From the NCBI GenBank assembly GCA_021325145.1, contig JAJPHR010000045.1, forward strand, positions 62,001 to 126,000: DNA of 64,000 bases, in the 5' to 3' direction. The position numbers and the translations under genes are program-made. Source of the stretch: Verrucomicrobiota bacterium (GTDB taxonomy: Bacteria; Verrucomicrobiota; Verrucomicrobiia; Limisphaerales; Pedosphaeraceae). Below, piece after piece: positions 7,995 through 18,393 of the stretch; position 1 is the stretch's first letter, and each line of letters starts with the position of its first letter. The notes below the pieces were generated by a model. It was given only the letters and a program-made list of their open reading frames with translations, ran no database searches and was not told the DNA's origin.

Positions 7995-10202
7995 TCACTG
8001 GACCACTTCAATACGATAGAACTTTCGCATGCCCATGCCGGTCGAATCCACTTTCATGGCGGTCGTGCCGCCGGCGGTAACGTCGCCCGGAACAGCGTTC
8101 CAAACGGCTGAAGAATTCGTCTTGGATTGCATGCGATAAACTCGTCCCGGTACTGACAGCCAAGTCAAGGTCACGCCGCTGGCGTCGACCGAAATGCTCG
8201 AAATCACCGGCGGTGGCGTTGCCTCGATGGTGAAATTGCCGTGCGAGATGTCGAAGAAGATGTTACCCGCCGCCGCAACTTTTACCCGCGCCTGCGCAGT
8301 GGGAACGTTCGGAAGCAGCACCGCAGCGAACCCATTGTTGGGCGCATTGGTGGCCAATATAATGGGGAAGTCGGCGCCCCCGTTGGTCGAAAGTAAAATA
8401 TTGACGTTGGAAGCGCTTATTGGAGCGGCAGCGGTTCCCGCCACGTTCCAGGTGACGGTTTGCAGACCTGACCACAACACCTCCGCGGCGGGTGAAGTCA
8501 CCAGGAAAGGACCGGCGCTTGAAATCACGGTCACCGTGGTGTTGGAGCTGTTCACACCGCCGCCGGTTGCGCGATTGTCCCTGGCGGTTACCCGAAAGTT
8601 CATCGTCCGGCTTGTGGTGGGAAGCTTCTCCCCGGACGTGTTCGTATTATTGAGTATGTCCGATAGCCTGGGAAACGTTCGGGAGGCACTGTGCGTCGGG
8701 TTGAATGAGCGGAAGATCGGGCTGCTCCCATTGTCGGCGGCAGTAAGTGTTTGGGCCGGTCCCAAGTCCAATTCCTCCCAGCAATAAGTCAGTGGATCTC
8801 CATCCGGATCGCTCCCGCTGGCGGTCAGAGTGAAGGGCGTGCCTTGCGGAATGGTGTACGTCAGCCCGGCGCTGACCGTGGGCGGATTATTCCCCGTGGC
8901 AGTCACCACCGGGCAACTGCTGCCGGAACCGCTGGTGGTATAGGCCATGATTTCATCCAGGTTCGTGGCCTGGAAGTAAGGATCGCTGTGCGGTTGAAGA
9001 TTGTCGGCCCCGCAAATGCCCGCATAAGCCATGATGGTCGATCCGCTGCCCGGCTCGTACGCCGTCGCCGCGTGGCGATTGCCGCCGCCGCAACTCCCGG
9101 TGACGCTGTTGAAGGGATGGTTTGCTCCGAACTCGTGCCCCATCTCATGAGCGACGTAATCCACGTAAAATGCATCGCCAATCGGCGATGAGAGTCCGGT
9201 GACGCCCTGGGCCTTCACGCCGCTTCTACAAACCGCTCCCACCAAAGCGATGCCGCCGCCGCCGGTGCTGAACACATGCCCGATGTCGTAATTGGCGTCG
9301 CCAATGACGCTGTCGAGCGTGCTCTGGTTCTGGCTCAGCATGTTCACTCCGTTGTTATTGCTGTACGGTTCCGTCGCCGCGTTGGTATAAATAATCAGAT
9401 CATTGTTGGCCACGAGCACGAGGCGGATCGCCAGTTCGGTTTCATAGATGCCGCTGACGCGATTGACCGCGGTGACGACCGCCGCCAAACCGTCCGGAAC
9501 ATTCGGTGGATTGGGCGAGCTTTGAAAGGCCACGTATTCCGCCGTGGCGGCACAGGCGAGACGATAAGTCCGAAGGCTCGTGCCTGACGAACGGTTCGCC
9601 GTCTGCACTTCGGGCGCGGGCGCGGCAGTGTTGGTGCTGTCCGCGGTGAAGCATTGAAATCCATCGGCCGCCCGCCGGTAATCACGCTTGTAATAAGAGA
9701 GATAGAGATTCGTTTCTCCCCGGGCATAAGGATCAATGTAAACGGCCCCGCTGTGAGAAAGCACCTGTGCGTGAAAGCCGGCGGGCGTCAAATCAAACCT
9801 CACCGTTGCCGCTGGATCATCCACGCCCTGGCCAACGTAAGTTTTGAACCCGGGAAATTTTGCCGCCAACTCGGGGGCCATCACCGGGGATTCCAGCGCC
9901 TTGAATCGCGCCAAGCTCCCGTCGGGCATGGGCAGGGAGATTTCATCGCCGGTGGCGACCACGGCAGCCACACGCGCGTGTGTTGCCGGACCGAGGATCG
10001 TATGCAGCGTTGGATGGTCGAGACGGAATACCCGAAAGACATCCGGTCGAATCCACGGCTCAACGGTCGAAGGCGCTGGGGGAAACGATGGGACTTCACG
10101 CCAGAGTTGATTAATAGTCGGGTTCTGTGAGAACACCCGAGACCCAGTAATCAACCACGCTAACAACGGCAAAACTGCGCGAACTGAATTTTGCCTCTGC
10201 AT
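7995..10202 (-). CDS. Secreted reprolysin-like zinc metalloprotease with C-terminal beta domain
   Basis: Start taken at ATG 10202 ([20 protein letters not shown]), which opens with a signal peptide; 735 residues. A propeptide-like region (30-190) precedes a catalytic domain with the metzincin zinc motif [11 protein letters not shown] (His352, Glu353, His356, His362), as in M12B/reprolysin-like proteases. Next comes a cadherin/PKD-like domain (about 430-560, [17 protein letters not shown]) and a second beta domain (560-660). A terminal module ends [10 protein letters not shown], matching the aromatic-Y-R tail of four other secreted proteins here. It should be an extracellular or surface protease; the target is unknown. 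phrB lies 70 bp upstream on the same strand. Confidence 0.9.
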   Translation of the reverse strand: MQRQNSVRAVLPLLAWLITGSRVFSQNPTINQLWREVPSFPPAPSTVEPWIRPDVFRVFRLDHPTLHTILGPATHARVAAVVATGDEISLPMPDGSLARFKALESPVMAPELAAKFPGFKTYVGQGVDDPAATVRFDLTPAGFHAQVLSHSGAVYIDPYARGETNLYLSYYKRDYRRAADGFQCFTADSTNTAAPAPEVQTANRSSGTSLRTYRLACAATAEYVAFQSSPNPPNVPDGLAAVVTAVNRVSGIYETELAIRLVLVANNDLIIYTNAATEPYSNNNGVNMLSQNQSTLDSVIGDANYDIGHVFSTGGGGIALVGAVCRSGVKAQGVTGLSSPIGDAFYVDYVAHEMGHEFGANHPFNSVTGSCGGGNRHAATAYEPGSGSTIMAYAGICGADNLQPHSDPYFQATNLDEIMAYTTSGSGSSCPVVTATGNNPPTVSAGLTYTIPQGTPFTLTASGSDPDGDPLTYCWEELDLGPAQTLTAADNGSSPIFRSFNPTHSASRTFPRLSDILNNTNTSGEKLPTTSRTMNFRVTARDNRATGGGVNSSNTTVTVISSAGPFLVTSPAAEVLWSGLQTVTWNVAGTAAAPISASNVNILLSTNGGADFPIILATNAPNNGFAAVLLPNVPTAQARVKVAAAGNIFFDISHGNFTIEATPPPVISSISVDASGVTLTWLSVPGRVYRMQSKTNSSAVWNAVPGDVTAGGTTAMKVDSTGMGMRKFYRIEVVQ

Positions 10203-10272
10203 CAATAGGGCAACAACAACATCTGCCCATGCTCGAATGGGTGGCTGAGTTTGCCGAACCTCCCGCGCAGAG

Positions 10273-11688
10273 TCAAACCTGTAAACGCCGCGATACCGCC
10301 TTGAACATGGCCAGGCATTTGGGCCGCTGCTCCTCGTGCAGGACAATCCGCGCAGGATAGCGGGATTTTGCCGCTAACAACGGATCTTCCCACGGTTGGT
10401 GAATCAAGTCCTCCGGCAGGGCCGCCAACTCGGGAACCCATTCGCGCACAAACTCACCCTGCGGATCGAATTTCAGGCCTTGCGACACCGGGTTGAAGAT
10501 GCGGAAATACGGGGCCGCGTCGGTTCCTGTCCCAGCGCTCCATTGCCAGCCGCCATTGTTGGCCGCCATGTCTCCGTCAACCAGCTTCTGCATGAAATAG
10601 CGCTCGCCCCATTGCCAGTTGATTAGCAGGTCCTTGGTCAGAAACATCGCCACAATCATCCGCAACCGGTTGTGCATCCAACCGGTCGCATTCAAGCAAC
10701 GCATCGCGGCGTCGACGATTGGATAGCCCGTCATTCCGGCGCACCACGCTTCAAAGTGTTCGCGATTGTCGCTCCACTTCAACGCGTCGTATTCAGGGCG
10801 AAAACAGCCGCGCATCACGCGCGGAAAGTTGCTCAGCACCTGCAAATAAAACTCGCGCCAAATCAACTCGTTCAGAAAGACGTCACAACTCGGGCGTTGC
10901 GCCGGGCTGGCTTCAGCGCGAGCCTTCCGCAATCCCGTCAGCACCGTGCGAATCCCGATTGTGCCGCAACGCAAATGCGGTGAAAGCCGTGACGTGCCGT
11001 TTTGCGCAGGAAAATCCCTTGCCGTCCCGTAAGTGAAGATCGGCTGTTTCAAAAATGCCCGCAATGCATCACGAGCCGCGCGCTCTCCTGCGAATGGCAT
11101 CGTCTGCGAAAGCGGATGGCCCAAATCCGCACCATCCAATGGCAGGGGATCAGAAGCGATTTTCGGAACTCGCTTCGACGACGCCCTCAATTTCGGCTTC
11201 GGCGGTGGGATGGCGCGCGCTTTCCACGCGCGCGAGTACGGAGTAAAAACCGTGAATGGGTTTCCGGCCTTCGTGAGCAATTCACGCTCTTCCCAAATCA
11301 CGGCGTCCTTGAAAACTTCGAAGCCCACGCCCGCGCCGTTCAGCGCATTGAACACACGATTGTCCCTGGCCTGCGCGTAGGGCTCGTATCGTTTGTTGCA
11401 GAAGACCGCCTGGGCGCCGAGTTCGGCGCACAATCTCGGCAATTCCACTTCCGAACGGCCGCGCCGGATGACCAGCGGGTAACCGAGTTCGGCCAAGTTT
11501 TTGCGCAGTGAATCCAGGGAACGCAGCAGAAACGCAAGCCGCGCGGCGCCCACATCCGGTCCAGTGCGGAAAGCATCCTCCAGGATGAAGACGGGCACGA
11601 CCCTTTCCGCGCGCTGCACCGCCTCGCTCAAAGCCGTGTTGTCCGACACGCGGAGGTCTCGCCGGAACCAATGGACCGCGGTTTTCAC
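10273..11688 (-). CDS. phrB: Deoxyribodipyrimidine photolyase
   Basis: A 471-residue flavoprotein that repairs cyclobutane pyrimidine dimers with blue light. The start is a GTG at 11688 with AGGA upstream, giving [20 protein letters not shown], the classic N-terminal photolyase block. The C-terminal FAD-binding domain contains [49 protein letters not shown] and [20 protein letters not shown], all diagnostic of class I CPD photolyases. Only 10 bp separate it from the nuoN stop, so it is likely the last gene of the nuo transcript, an unusual partner for complex I. A longer reading upstream would overlap nuoN and is rejected. Confidence 0.96.
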   Translation of the reverse strand: MKTAVHWFRRDLRVSDNTALSEAVQRAERVVPVFILEDAFRTGPDVGAARLAFLLRSLDSLRKNLAELGYPLVIRRGRSEVELPRLCAELGAQAVFCNKRYEPYAQARDNRVFNALNGAGVGFEVFKDAVIWEERELLTKAGNPFTVFTPYSRAWKARAIPPPKPKLRASSKRVPKIASDPLPLDGADLGHPLSQTMPFAGERAARDALRAFLKQPIFTYGTARDFPAQNGTSRLSPHLRCGTIGIRTVLTGLRKARAEASPAQRPSCDVFLNELIWREFYLQVLSNFPRVMRGCFRPEYDALKWSDNREHFEAWCAGMTGYPIVDAAMRCLNATGWMHNRLRMIVAMFLTKDLLINWQWGERYFMQKLVDGDMAANNGGWQWSAGTGTDAAPYFRIFNPVSQGLKFDPQGEFVREWVPELAALPEDLIHQPWEDPLLAAKSRYPARIVLHEEQRPKCLAMFKAVSRRLQV

Positions 11689-11698
11689 GTTTGGCGTC

Positions 11699-13213
11699 CT
11701 ACAAAGCCGCCAGTTTGATCGCCGCCAGCAACCGTCCCACGAGGAAATCCGGCGCGCATCCGAGCGCGACCACGCCGAACGCAATTACCGCCAGCACGAT
11801 CCGGCTGGAAATCGGCGCGCCGAGACTCCCGCTCTCCGCTGAAACGGGCACCACGTAGATCTGCTTGAGCACCTGGAGATAGTAATAGAGCGACACCGCA
11901 CTCATCGCGATGGCAAAGATCACCAGCCATAACAATCCCAGGTCCTTCGCGCCGCCCACCGCGGCCGTGAACACGTAAAATTTTCCGAAGAACCCCGCCA
12001 GCGGCGGGATTCCCGCGAGCGAGAGCATGAAAATCATCATGCAAAATGCCAGCAAAGGCTCACGGCGTCCCAATCCGGCGAAGTCCGAAATGCGGGCCTC
12101 CCCTGCCCTTTCTTCGACCAGTCCCACCACGCCGAATGCCCCGAGGACCGTCAACCCGTAAGTGACCACATAATAGACCAGCGAAGTAACTCCCGACGGG
12201 CCATTCGCGAGAATGCCGAGCAGCGCGTACCCACCGTGCGCAATCGCCGAGTAAGCCAGCAGGCGTTTCACGTTGCTTTGCGCGATGGCGGCAAGATTGC
12301 CCAGCAACATCGACGCGACCGCCACCACGGCGAGAACGGGCAGCCAGCCGGGCGCATACGCGTGCCACGAACCACTGCCACCGGCATGCGCAAACCCGAG
12401 CATCATCACCTTCGCAAAAACGAAAAAGCTGGCCACCTTCGAACCCGACGCAATGAACGCCGCGCTCGGTGTCGGCGCGCCCTGGTAAGCGTCCGGCGCC
12501 CAGAGATGAAAAGGCACCGCTGCAACCTTGAACCCAAATCCAATCACCGTCATCACAATCGCGGCCACCAGCAATGGATCCAGCGCAGGTTGTTCCAGCT
12601 TCGCCGCGATTTCGCGCAGCCCGGTGGAACCGGACAGCCCGTAAACCAGGCTCAATCCGAACAATGTGAACGCCGCCGACATTCCGCCGAACAGAAAGTA
12701 TTTCAAGGCCGCCTCGGCGGACTTTACGTTTCGCTTGTTGAAAGCGGTGAGGATGTAAAGCGAGAGGCTCGTCAGTTCGAGCGAAATGAAAATCATCAGG
12801 ATGTCTTCCGCGCTGACCAGAAACATCATCCCGACCGTCGCCAGCAGTATCAGCGCCAGGTACTCGCCGACGTGCCCGGTAAAACTCGATTCCATCGAAA
12901 TAGCAATGGTAAAGACCGTCAAGCCGAGCAGCGCCACCTTGACCAACCGCACCAATCCGTCGTCCACGAACATTCCCCGCAGCAACGGCAGCGCGCCCGA
13001 GACTTCGCCCGCCGGATGCGTCGGCGAATTGATGAACAACAACCACGCCGCGGCCAGCACGCAACCAAATGCGGCGAAGGCGGCCCCCATCCAGAACCGA
13101 TGACGCAGCGGCTGTTCGCGCAGGATGAGCAAGTCCAACCCCAGCACCACCAGCGCCGTAATGACCACGATGGTTTCCGGCGCGACCAGGCCGAGTAATT
13201 GCAGGTAACTCAA
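11699..13213 (-). CDS. nuoN: NADH-quinone oxidoreductase subunit N
   Basis: 504 residues with about 14 transmembrane segments; an antiporter-like subunit of the complex I membrane arm. The start is a TTG at 13213 with GGGAGG seven bases upstream, overlapping the nuoM2 stop (TTGA). An ATG far upstream would only read through nuoM2. Pump residues are in place: Glu in FISLELTSLSLYIL, Lys in FGFKVAAVPFHLWAPDAYQGAPT and Lys in QSNVKRLLAYSAIAHGGY. It is the most distal nuo gene in the cluster and is followed closely by phrB. Confidence 0.95.
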   Translation of the reverse strand: MSYLQLLGLVAPETIVVITALVVLGLDLLILREQPLRHRFWMGAAFAAFGCVLAAAWLLFINSPTHPAGEVSGALPLLRGMFVDDGLVRLVKVALLGLTVFTIAISMESSFTGHVGEYLALILLATVGMMFLVSAEDILMIFISLELTSLSLYILTAFNKRNVKSAEAALKYFLFGGMSAAFTLFGLSLVYGLSGSTGLREIAAKLEQPALDPLLVAAIVMTVIGFGFKVAAVPFHLWAPDAYQGAPTPSAAFIASGSKVASFFVFAKVMMLGFAHAGGSGSWHAYAPGWLPVLAVVAVASMLLGNLAAIAQSNVKRLLAYSAIAHGGYALLGILANGPSGVTSLVYYVVTYGLTVLGAFGVVGLVEERAGEARISDFAGLGRREPLLAFCMMIFMLSLAGIPPLAGFFGKFYVFTAAVGGAKDLGLLWLVIFAIAMSAVSLYYYLQVLKQIYVVPVSAESGSLGAPISSRIVLAVIAFGVVALGCAPDFLVGRLLAAIKLAAL

Positions 13214-14697
13214 AACGGCCTCCCTTCCCGCAACAACCGGTCGAACAAATGCGAGGAGAAGCTGGGGCCGATCAAGTCGAGGAGCAGGTTCGGGTAAATG
13301 CCGATGATCAAGGTGGCCCCGAGCAGGATTACCGCGCCGAGTCGCTCCGGCACGGAAATCGGCGGCAATGGATGCGCCTGCGCTTCCGGCGAGGGAACGG
13401 CTTCGTTGAAGAACGCTTTTTGCAGGACGCGAAGCGTGTAAGCAATTCCCACCAGGATTCCGAATCCCGCCAGAACCGCAAACGTCGGAAATGCCTGCCA
13501 TGCCCCAAGTAAAACCTGGAACTCCGCCGCGAAACCGCTGAAGCCCGGCAACCCCATCGACGCAAAGCCCGCCACTGCAAAAGTGCCCGCCGCAAACGGA
13601 AGCGCCCGCCCCAGCCCCAAGCCTTCGAGCAACGGCAGGTCACGGGTATGAGTGCGGTCATAGACCATCCGCCCCACGACACCGAACAACAGCCCCGCGA
13701 TGATTCCGTGCGAAAACATCTGCAGTACCGCGCCGCTCAGGCCAATGGTATTGATTGTCACCAGGCCGAGCAGGACGAACCCCATGTGGCTGACGCTCGA
13801 ATAACCGATCACGAATTTGAAATCCTTTTGAATCAAAGCCACCGTCGCGCCGTACACGATGCCAATCACCGCTAAAAGCCCAATTGCGTACCGCCATTCC
13901 GCCAATCCTTCAGGAAACAAAGTCATTGCCACCCGCAACGCGCCGTACGCTCCCAACTTCATCACCACACCAGCAAGCAGCATTGAAGCCGCCGTCGGTG
14001 CCGCCACGTGGCCCGTTGGCGCCCAGGTATGAAAAGGCCATAGGCCGGCAAGAATCGCAAAGCCCACGAACACCAGCGGAAAAGCCCAGTGTTGAAAGCT
14101 GGCAGGGAACGAGTATTGCGCCAGTTCAACCAGATTCATGGTCTTTGCGCCCGAAACGACATACGCGGCCACGATTCCGATGAGAACCATCGCGCTGCCG
14201 ACGAACGAATAGAGCGCCAGTTTCATCGCTCCGTATTCCTTGTTCGTGGAACCCCAGATCGCGATCAGGAAATATTTTGGAATGATTGCCAGTTCGTAGA
14301 AAACGAACAGCAGGAATAAATCGAAGCTGAGAAACACGCCATACACGCCTCCAATCAGCGCGAGATAGAACGCAAAAAATTCCTTCACCCGATGCTCGAC
14401 GTTCCAGGAAAATAAAATTCCCACCACCGCCGCCACACCGGTGAGCACCGCCAGGGTCAGGCTGATTCCGTCCACAGCCAGGAAGTAATTGATGCCGAGT
14501 CCGGGAATCCAGGCTCGTTGCGTAATCGTCTCGATGCCAGCATCCGGCTCTCGTTGGAAGATCGCCGCGAGTGCGATTCCGAGTCCGATCAGCGCAGCCA
14601 GCAGTGCCACGATACGCGCCAGTCGCGCCCGCCCGGCTGGCAATAGCATCAGCACCAGCACGCCAATAAACGATATGTAAACGGTCCAGGCCAGCAT
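13210..14697 (-). CDS. nuoM: NADH-quinone oxidoreductase subunit M, second copy (lacks TM7 Lys)
   Basis: 495 residues, multi-pass, clearly NuoM/MrpD-like: LFVFYELAIIPKYFLIAIWG with Glu135, WPFHTWAPTGHVAAPT, MLLAGVVMKLGAYGALR with Lys247, and YSSVSHMGFVLLG. It differs from the first NuoM at the TM7 pump position: the usual F-A-V-K-x-P is FAILAGLW, so Leu216 stands where Lys is expected, and the following Pro is lost. It lies 4 bp behind nuoM1 and overlaps nuoN, so it is co-transcribed and probably built into the same complex. Whether it pumps protons is open. Confidence 0.93.
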   Translation of the reverse strand: MLAWTVYISFIGVLVLMLLPAGRARLARIVALLAALIGLGIALAAIFQREPDAGIETITQRAWIPGLGINYFLAVDGISLTLAVLTGVAAVVGILFSWNVEHRVKEFFAFYLALIGGVYGVFLSFDLFLLFVFYELAIIPKYFLIAIWGSTNKEYGAMKLALYSFVGSAMVLIGIVAAYVVSGAKTMNLVELAQYSFPASFQHWAFPLVFVGFAILAGLWPFHTWAPTGHVAAPTAASMLLAGVVMKLGAYGALRVAMTLFPEGLAEWRYAIGLLAVIGIVYGATVALIQKDFKFVIGYSSVSHMGFVLLGLVTINTIGLSGAVLQMFSHGIIAGLLFGVVGRMVYDRTHTRDLPLLEGLGLGRALPFAAGTFAVAGFASMGLPGFSGFAAEFQVLLGAWQAFPTFAVLAGFGILVGIAYTLRVLQKAFFNEAVPSPEAQAHPLPPISVPERLGAVILLGATLIIGIYPNLLLDLIGPSFSSHLFDRLLREGRPF

Positions 14698-14701
14698 GCG
14701 C

Positions 14702-16261
14702 TTAGAATTTCATATTCTCCACCATCGCGATGACCGTGGTGTTGATCTTGCCGATCAGGAGTTGCGGGTAAACACCAATGATGAGCATCAACGCGAGCGC
14801 GGGCAGCACGATCAGGCGCTCCTTCCAACTCAAGTCCGCCAGCCCCGACCACTTGCCGTTGAGCGGTCCGCTGAATACGCGTTGCAGCATGGTCAGCAAA
14901 AAAATCGCCGTGACCAGCAGGCCCAGCACCGACAAAGCCGTGGCCCAGGTGGCCAGCGGAAACGAACCTTTGAAAATCAGGAATTCACCGATAAACCCGT
15001 TCAAACCAGGCAGTCCGAGCGACGCAAAAATCGCAATGCCCATCAGGCCGCAAAATACCGGCGCCGCTTTTCGCAACCCGCCAAAATCGTCCACACCCCG
15101 CAGCCCGCCGCTGCGCTGCTCCAGAAACGCGATGAAACAGAAGAGGATTGGCGCGGTCAGCCCGTGATTGAACATTTGCAGCAGGACACCGTTCAAGACC
15201 GCTGACTTTTGGAGGTTCCACGACGCGTCCGCTTGAGTGAGTTTGGCGAGCGCGAAGATGCCCAGCAGGCAGTAACCAAGATGATTGATGGAGGAATAGG
15301 CAAACATCCGTTTCAAATCCCGTTGCGCGAAGGCGGCGCAGGCGGGAAGCACGATCGTCGCCACCGCCAGCCAGAGCAGCGGCGTCATGACCATCCGCAT
15401 CTGGTCGGGAAAGATCGGCAGGAGAATCCGGAGAAAACCATAGACGCCCATCTTGGACATCAACCCGGTAAGCAACATCGTCACGCTCGTTGGCGCTTCA
15501 GCATAGGTCGTCGGCAGCCACGTGTGGAATGGGACCAGGGGGACTTTCACCGCGAAACCCAGGAACACGCCGGCAAAAATAACCAACGGCAACTGGTCCC
15601 GGTTGAAGATTTGCCAGGCCGTCACTTTCACAATCATCTGGGAAGCGATCTCGCCGGAGCGCCCTTTATCCGCCAGTTCCATGAAGTCGAACGTGCCGGT
15701 CACGGAATATAGCGCGAGGAAGGACAGCAACATCGCCACGCTGCCCACCATCGTGTAAATGAAGAATTGCGTTGCCGCCGCCGTGCGTTGCGTCCCGCCC
15801 CAAAACTTGATCAGGAAAAACGCCGGCACGAGGCTGATTTCCCAGAAAATGAACCAATGGAAAAAGTTTAGCGCCGTAAACGTGCCAAACAATCCCGACT
15901 GCAAGAACAGAACCAGCGAGAAAAAGATGGGAACCTTTTCATCGATTCTCCACGAGGCGAGAATGGCAATCGGCACCACGAGGGCAGTCAACAGGACCAT
16001 GAGCGCGCCCAGGCCGTCCACACCCACGAAGTATTGAGCGCCGAGAGATTTGATCCACTCGTGTCGCTCCACAAATTGCAGCCCGGAGGAGCGAGGATCG
16101 AATTGTGCCCACAGGGTCACCGCCAAAACAAGATTCAGCAGACTGAAACCGAGCGCGAGGCCGCGCGCCAGGCCCTTTTGCCGGGAATGCAGGCCAATGA
16201 GAAGTATCGCACCGGCCAACGGCACAAACGTCAATATGCTAATGATTGGAAAGCCGTTCAT
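14702..16261 (-). CDS. nuoM: NADH-quinone oxidoreductase subunit M, first copy (canonical)
   Basis: 519 residues from ATG 16261 (MNGFPIISILTFVPLAGAIL); this start overlaps the nuoL stop as ATGA. A longer frame upstream only reads nuoL sequence. All pump landmarks are present: Glu141 in FIFWEISLVPAFFL, Lys239 in FAVKVPLVPFHTWLP, Lys270 in MLLTGLMSKMGVYGFLR, His in FNHGLTAPILF and Glu in GLNGFIGEFLIF. It belongs to the proton-translocating membrane arm. It is followed after 4 bp by a second, divergent NuoM, so this complex I carries four antiporter-like subunits (L, M1, M2, N) instead of three. Confidence 0.95.
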   Translation of the reverse strand: MNGFPIISILTFVPLAGAILLIGLHSRQKGLARGLALGFSLLNLVLAVTLWAQFDPRSSGLQFVERHEWIKSLGAQYFVGVDGLGALMVLLTALVVPIAILASWRIDEKVPIFFSLVLFLQSGLFGTFTALNFFHWFIFWEISLVPAFFLIKFWGGTQRTAAATQFFIYTMVGSVAMLLSFLALYSVTGTFDFMELADKGRSGEIASQMIVKVTAWQIFNRDQLPLVIFAGVFLGFAVKVPLVPFHTWLPTTYAEAPTSVTMLLTGLMSKMGVYGFLRILLPIFPDQMRMVMTPLLWLAVATIVLPACAAFAQRDLKRMFAYSSINHLGYCLLGIFALAKLTQADASWNLQKSAVLNGVLLQMFNHGLTAPILFCFIAFLEQRSGGLRGVDDFGGLRKAAPVFCGLMGIAIFASLGLPGLNGFIGEFLIFKGSFPLATWATALSVLGLLVTAIFLLTMLQRVFSGPLNGKWSGLADLSWKERLIVLPALALMLIIGVYPQLLIGKINTTVIAMVENMKF

Positions 16262-18393
16262 GATGCCCGGCACCCCCAAATCAAAACCAGAACCAGCACC
16301 GCCAATGCCACGCCGATCACTCGCAGGTAGTCCTGGACCCGGCCGTTCTGCAACCGTGAAAGCAGTTTCCCACCCCTGGCCGCGCCTTTGCACCCCTCGT
16401 CAAAGCCAAGGTTGATCACAAATTGGTCGAAGACCTGATCAATCCAGGCCAGGCCGACAACCAAGTAGCCGATGGCGTGGACCAGGCCATTCCAAAACCA
16501 GAAATCCAGGCCGTCGCAAACCCGTGCCCACCAGGCGTTGAAACGAATCACCGTCACTTCGTAAACTTCGTCGATAAAAAACTTGCGGCGCAGCAAACCA
16601 AAAATCTCCGGCCGGATGCGTTCCAATGGATCCGGTTCGTCGCTTTGAATTGGTTTCTGCCCATAAAGCCACCAGGCCAGCATGACACCCGCGGTGACTA
16701 TGAAGGTCGATAGCGCCAACGTAAACAGGACTGGACCTTCGAACAGCCGACCAAATTCGAAATCCGGGGCGATGCCGTTCAAGTAACTCTGAAACCAGGG
16801 CCACACGGGCGTGCCCAGAAAGCCGAGCAAAATCGCAAACGCCGCCAGGATGATCAGCGGCCAGGTCATCACGCGCGGACTCTCATGCGGCTCGTTGGAA
16901 CCCGCGTGGGCCTCCCCGGCATGCGCTGAAGCATGTCCATTTGCCCGATAGTTTCCCAAAAACACATAGCACACCTGGCGCGTCATATAGAACGCAGTCA
17001 GCAAGGCGGCGAAAACTCCCAGGTGAAACGGCGTAAACAACACGCCAAGCACGCTGCTTGTCGCCGGCCAGTGTGACCCGCTCCATTCATGCGCCTTCTC
17101 CAGAATTCCGTCCTTGCTCCAAAAGCCCGAGAAAAACAGCGGCACGCCGGAGAGGGCCATCATTCCGATGGCGTAAGTGGCAAAGGTTACCGGCATATAT
17201 TTCTTCAACCCGCCCATGCGCCGGATGTCCTGTTCCTCATGGCAACCGTGAATCACCGAACCCGCGCCCAGGAACAACAGCGCTTTGAAAAACGCGTGCG
17301 TGATCAGGTGGAACATTCCGACCGCGATGCCGCCGACGCCGAGACCCAGCATCATGAAACCCAATTGCGAGACGGTGGAATAAGCCAGAATGCGCTTGAT
17401 GTCCGTTTGTGCGACGGCGATGCACGCCGCGAAGACCGCCGTGATCGCCCCGACCCACGCCACCACCGTCAACGCAGACACATGAATTCCCGGAGACCAA
17501 TTCGAAACTTCGCCTCCGTTTGCCGACATGAGCGGGTAAACGCGCGCGACGAGGAAAACCCCCGCGGCAACCATCGTGGCCGCGTGGATAAGCGCGCTGA
17601 CCGGGGTCGGTCCCTCCATGGCATCGGGCAGCCACACATGCAGCGGCACCTGGCCGGACTTGCCGATCGCGCCGCAGAAAATCAAGAGTCCGATTCCCGT
17701 GCTTACCGCCAGGCCGGCGATCGTGGCGCGGGTCGCCAGCTCATTCAAAGCGTTTTGCTCCAGGCAACCACTTCCACCGTCATAAAAAAGCAGCGTGCCC
17801 GCCTGCGAGTACAGCCAGAGGATCCCGAGGAAGAACACGACATCCCCGATTCGGGTCGTGATAAAAGCCTTCTTCGCCGCCGCGGCTGCGCTCGGCTTCT
17901 GATACCAAAACCCAATCAACAGGTAGGAGGCCAGCCCAACCAACTCCCAGCACATAAACAGGAGAAGCAGGTTGTTGGCGATAACCACCCCCAACATCGC
18001 CGCCGCGAACAGCGACAGAAAGCAAAAAAAGCGCGTGAAATTCTCGTCGTGCGCCATGTAACCCACGCTGTAGATAAAAATCAACAGACTGACAAAAGTC
18101 ACCATCACCAGCATGACCGCCGCGAGCGGATCCAGCACCCAGCCCAGGCGAAACCAATTTTCTCCGATTTGGAACCAATTGAAATTCCAAGTCTCATGAA
18201 AGCTGGTTGCCGCTGATGAACGGCCCAATGTCCCGGCAAAGGCGAAGCATGCGAGGATAAAAGAAATCGCCATCGCACCAATCGCCAGCGCCGCCGCGAA
18301 TCGTCGATGAGGCTGCCGTGTGACCGCGATCAACCCGGCCGCAAGGAGCGGGAGAGCGGGAATCAGCCAGAGATATTTTATATCCAAATACAT
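16258..18393 (-). CDS. nuoL: NADH-quinone oxidoreductase subunit L
   Basis: 711 residues, about 100 longer than the E. coli protein. The core contains FMCWELVGLASYLLIGFWYQ, the TM7 block AIGKSGQVPLHVWLPDAMEG, ALIHAATMVAAGVFL and TDIKRILAYSTVSQLGFMMLG. The C-terminal part (after about 520) includes a His/Ala-rich linker (NGHASAHAGEAHAGSNEPHES), further membrane segments and the terminal NGRVQDYLRVIGVALAVLVL helix that follows the lateral helix. The extra length could matter if a fourth antiporter subunit must be bridged. Its ATG shares one base with the nuoK stop and its stop overlaps nuoM1, indicating translational coupling. Confidence 0.96.
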   Translation of the reverse strand: MYLDIKYLWLIPALPLLAAGLIAVTRQPHRRFAAALAIGAMAISFILACFAFAGTLGRSSAATSFHETWNFNWFQIGENWFRLGWVLDPLAAVMLVMVTFVSLLIFIYSVGYMAHDENFTRFFCFLSLFAAAMLGVVIANNLLLLFMCWELVGLASYLLIGFWYQKPSAAAAAKKAFITTRIGDVVFFLGILWLYSQAGTLLFYDGGSGCLEQNALNELATRATIAGLAVSTGIGLLIFCGAIGKSGQVPLHVWLPDAMEGPTPVSALIHAATMVAAGVFLVARVYPLMSANGGEVSNWSPGIHVSALTVVAWVGAITAVFAACIAVAQTDIKRILAYSTVSQLGFMMLGLGVGGIAVGMFHLITHAFFKALLFLGAGSVIHGCHEEQDIRRMGGLKKYMPVTFATYAIGMMALSGVPLFFSGFWSKDGILEKAHEWSGSHWPATSSVLGVLFTPFHLGVFAALLTAFYMTRQVCYVFLGNYRANGHASAHAGEAHAGSNEPHESPRVMTWPLIILAAFAILLGFLGTPVWPWFQSYLNGIAPDFEFGRLFEGPVLFTLALSTFIVTAGVMLAWWLYGQKPIQSDEPDPLERIRPEIFGLLRRKFFIDEVYEVTVIRFNAWWARVCDGLDFWFWNGLVHAIGYLVVGLAWIDQVFDQFVINLGFDEGCKGAARGGKLLSRLQNGRVQDYLRVIGVALAVLVLVLIWGCRAS

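Noticed and set aside
12236-13198. Plus-strand frame opposite nuoN (320 codons)
   Set aside because: Shadow of the membrane-protein gene; the product is Arg/Gln/His-rich with no domain.
17089-18216. Plus-strand frame opposite nuoL (375 codons)
   Set aside because: Same reason: Arg/Gln/His-rich antisense of a certain membrane subunit.
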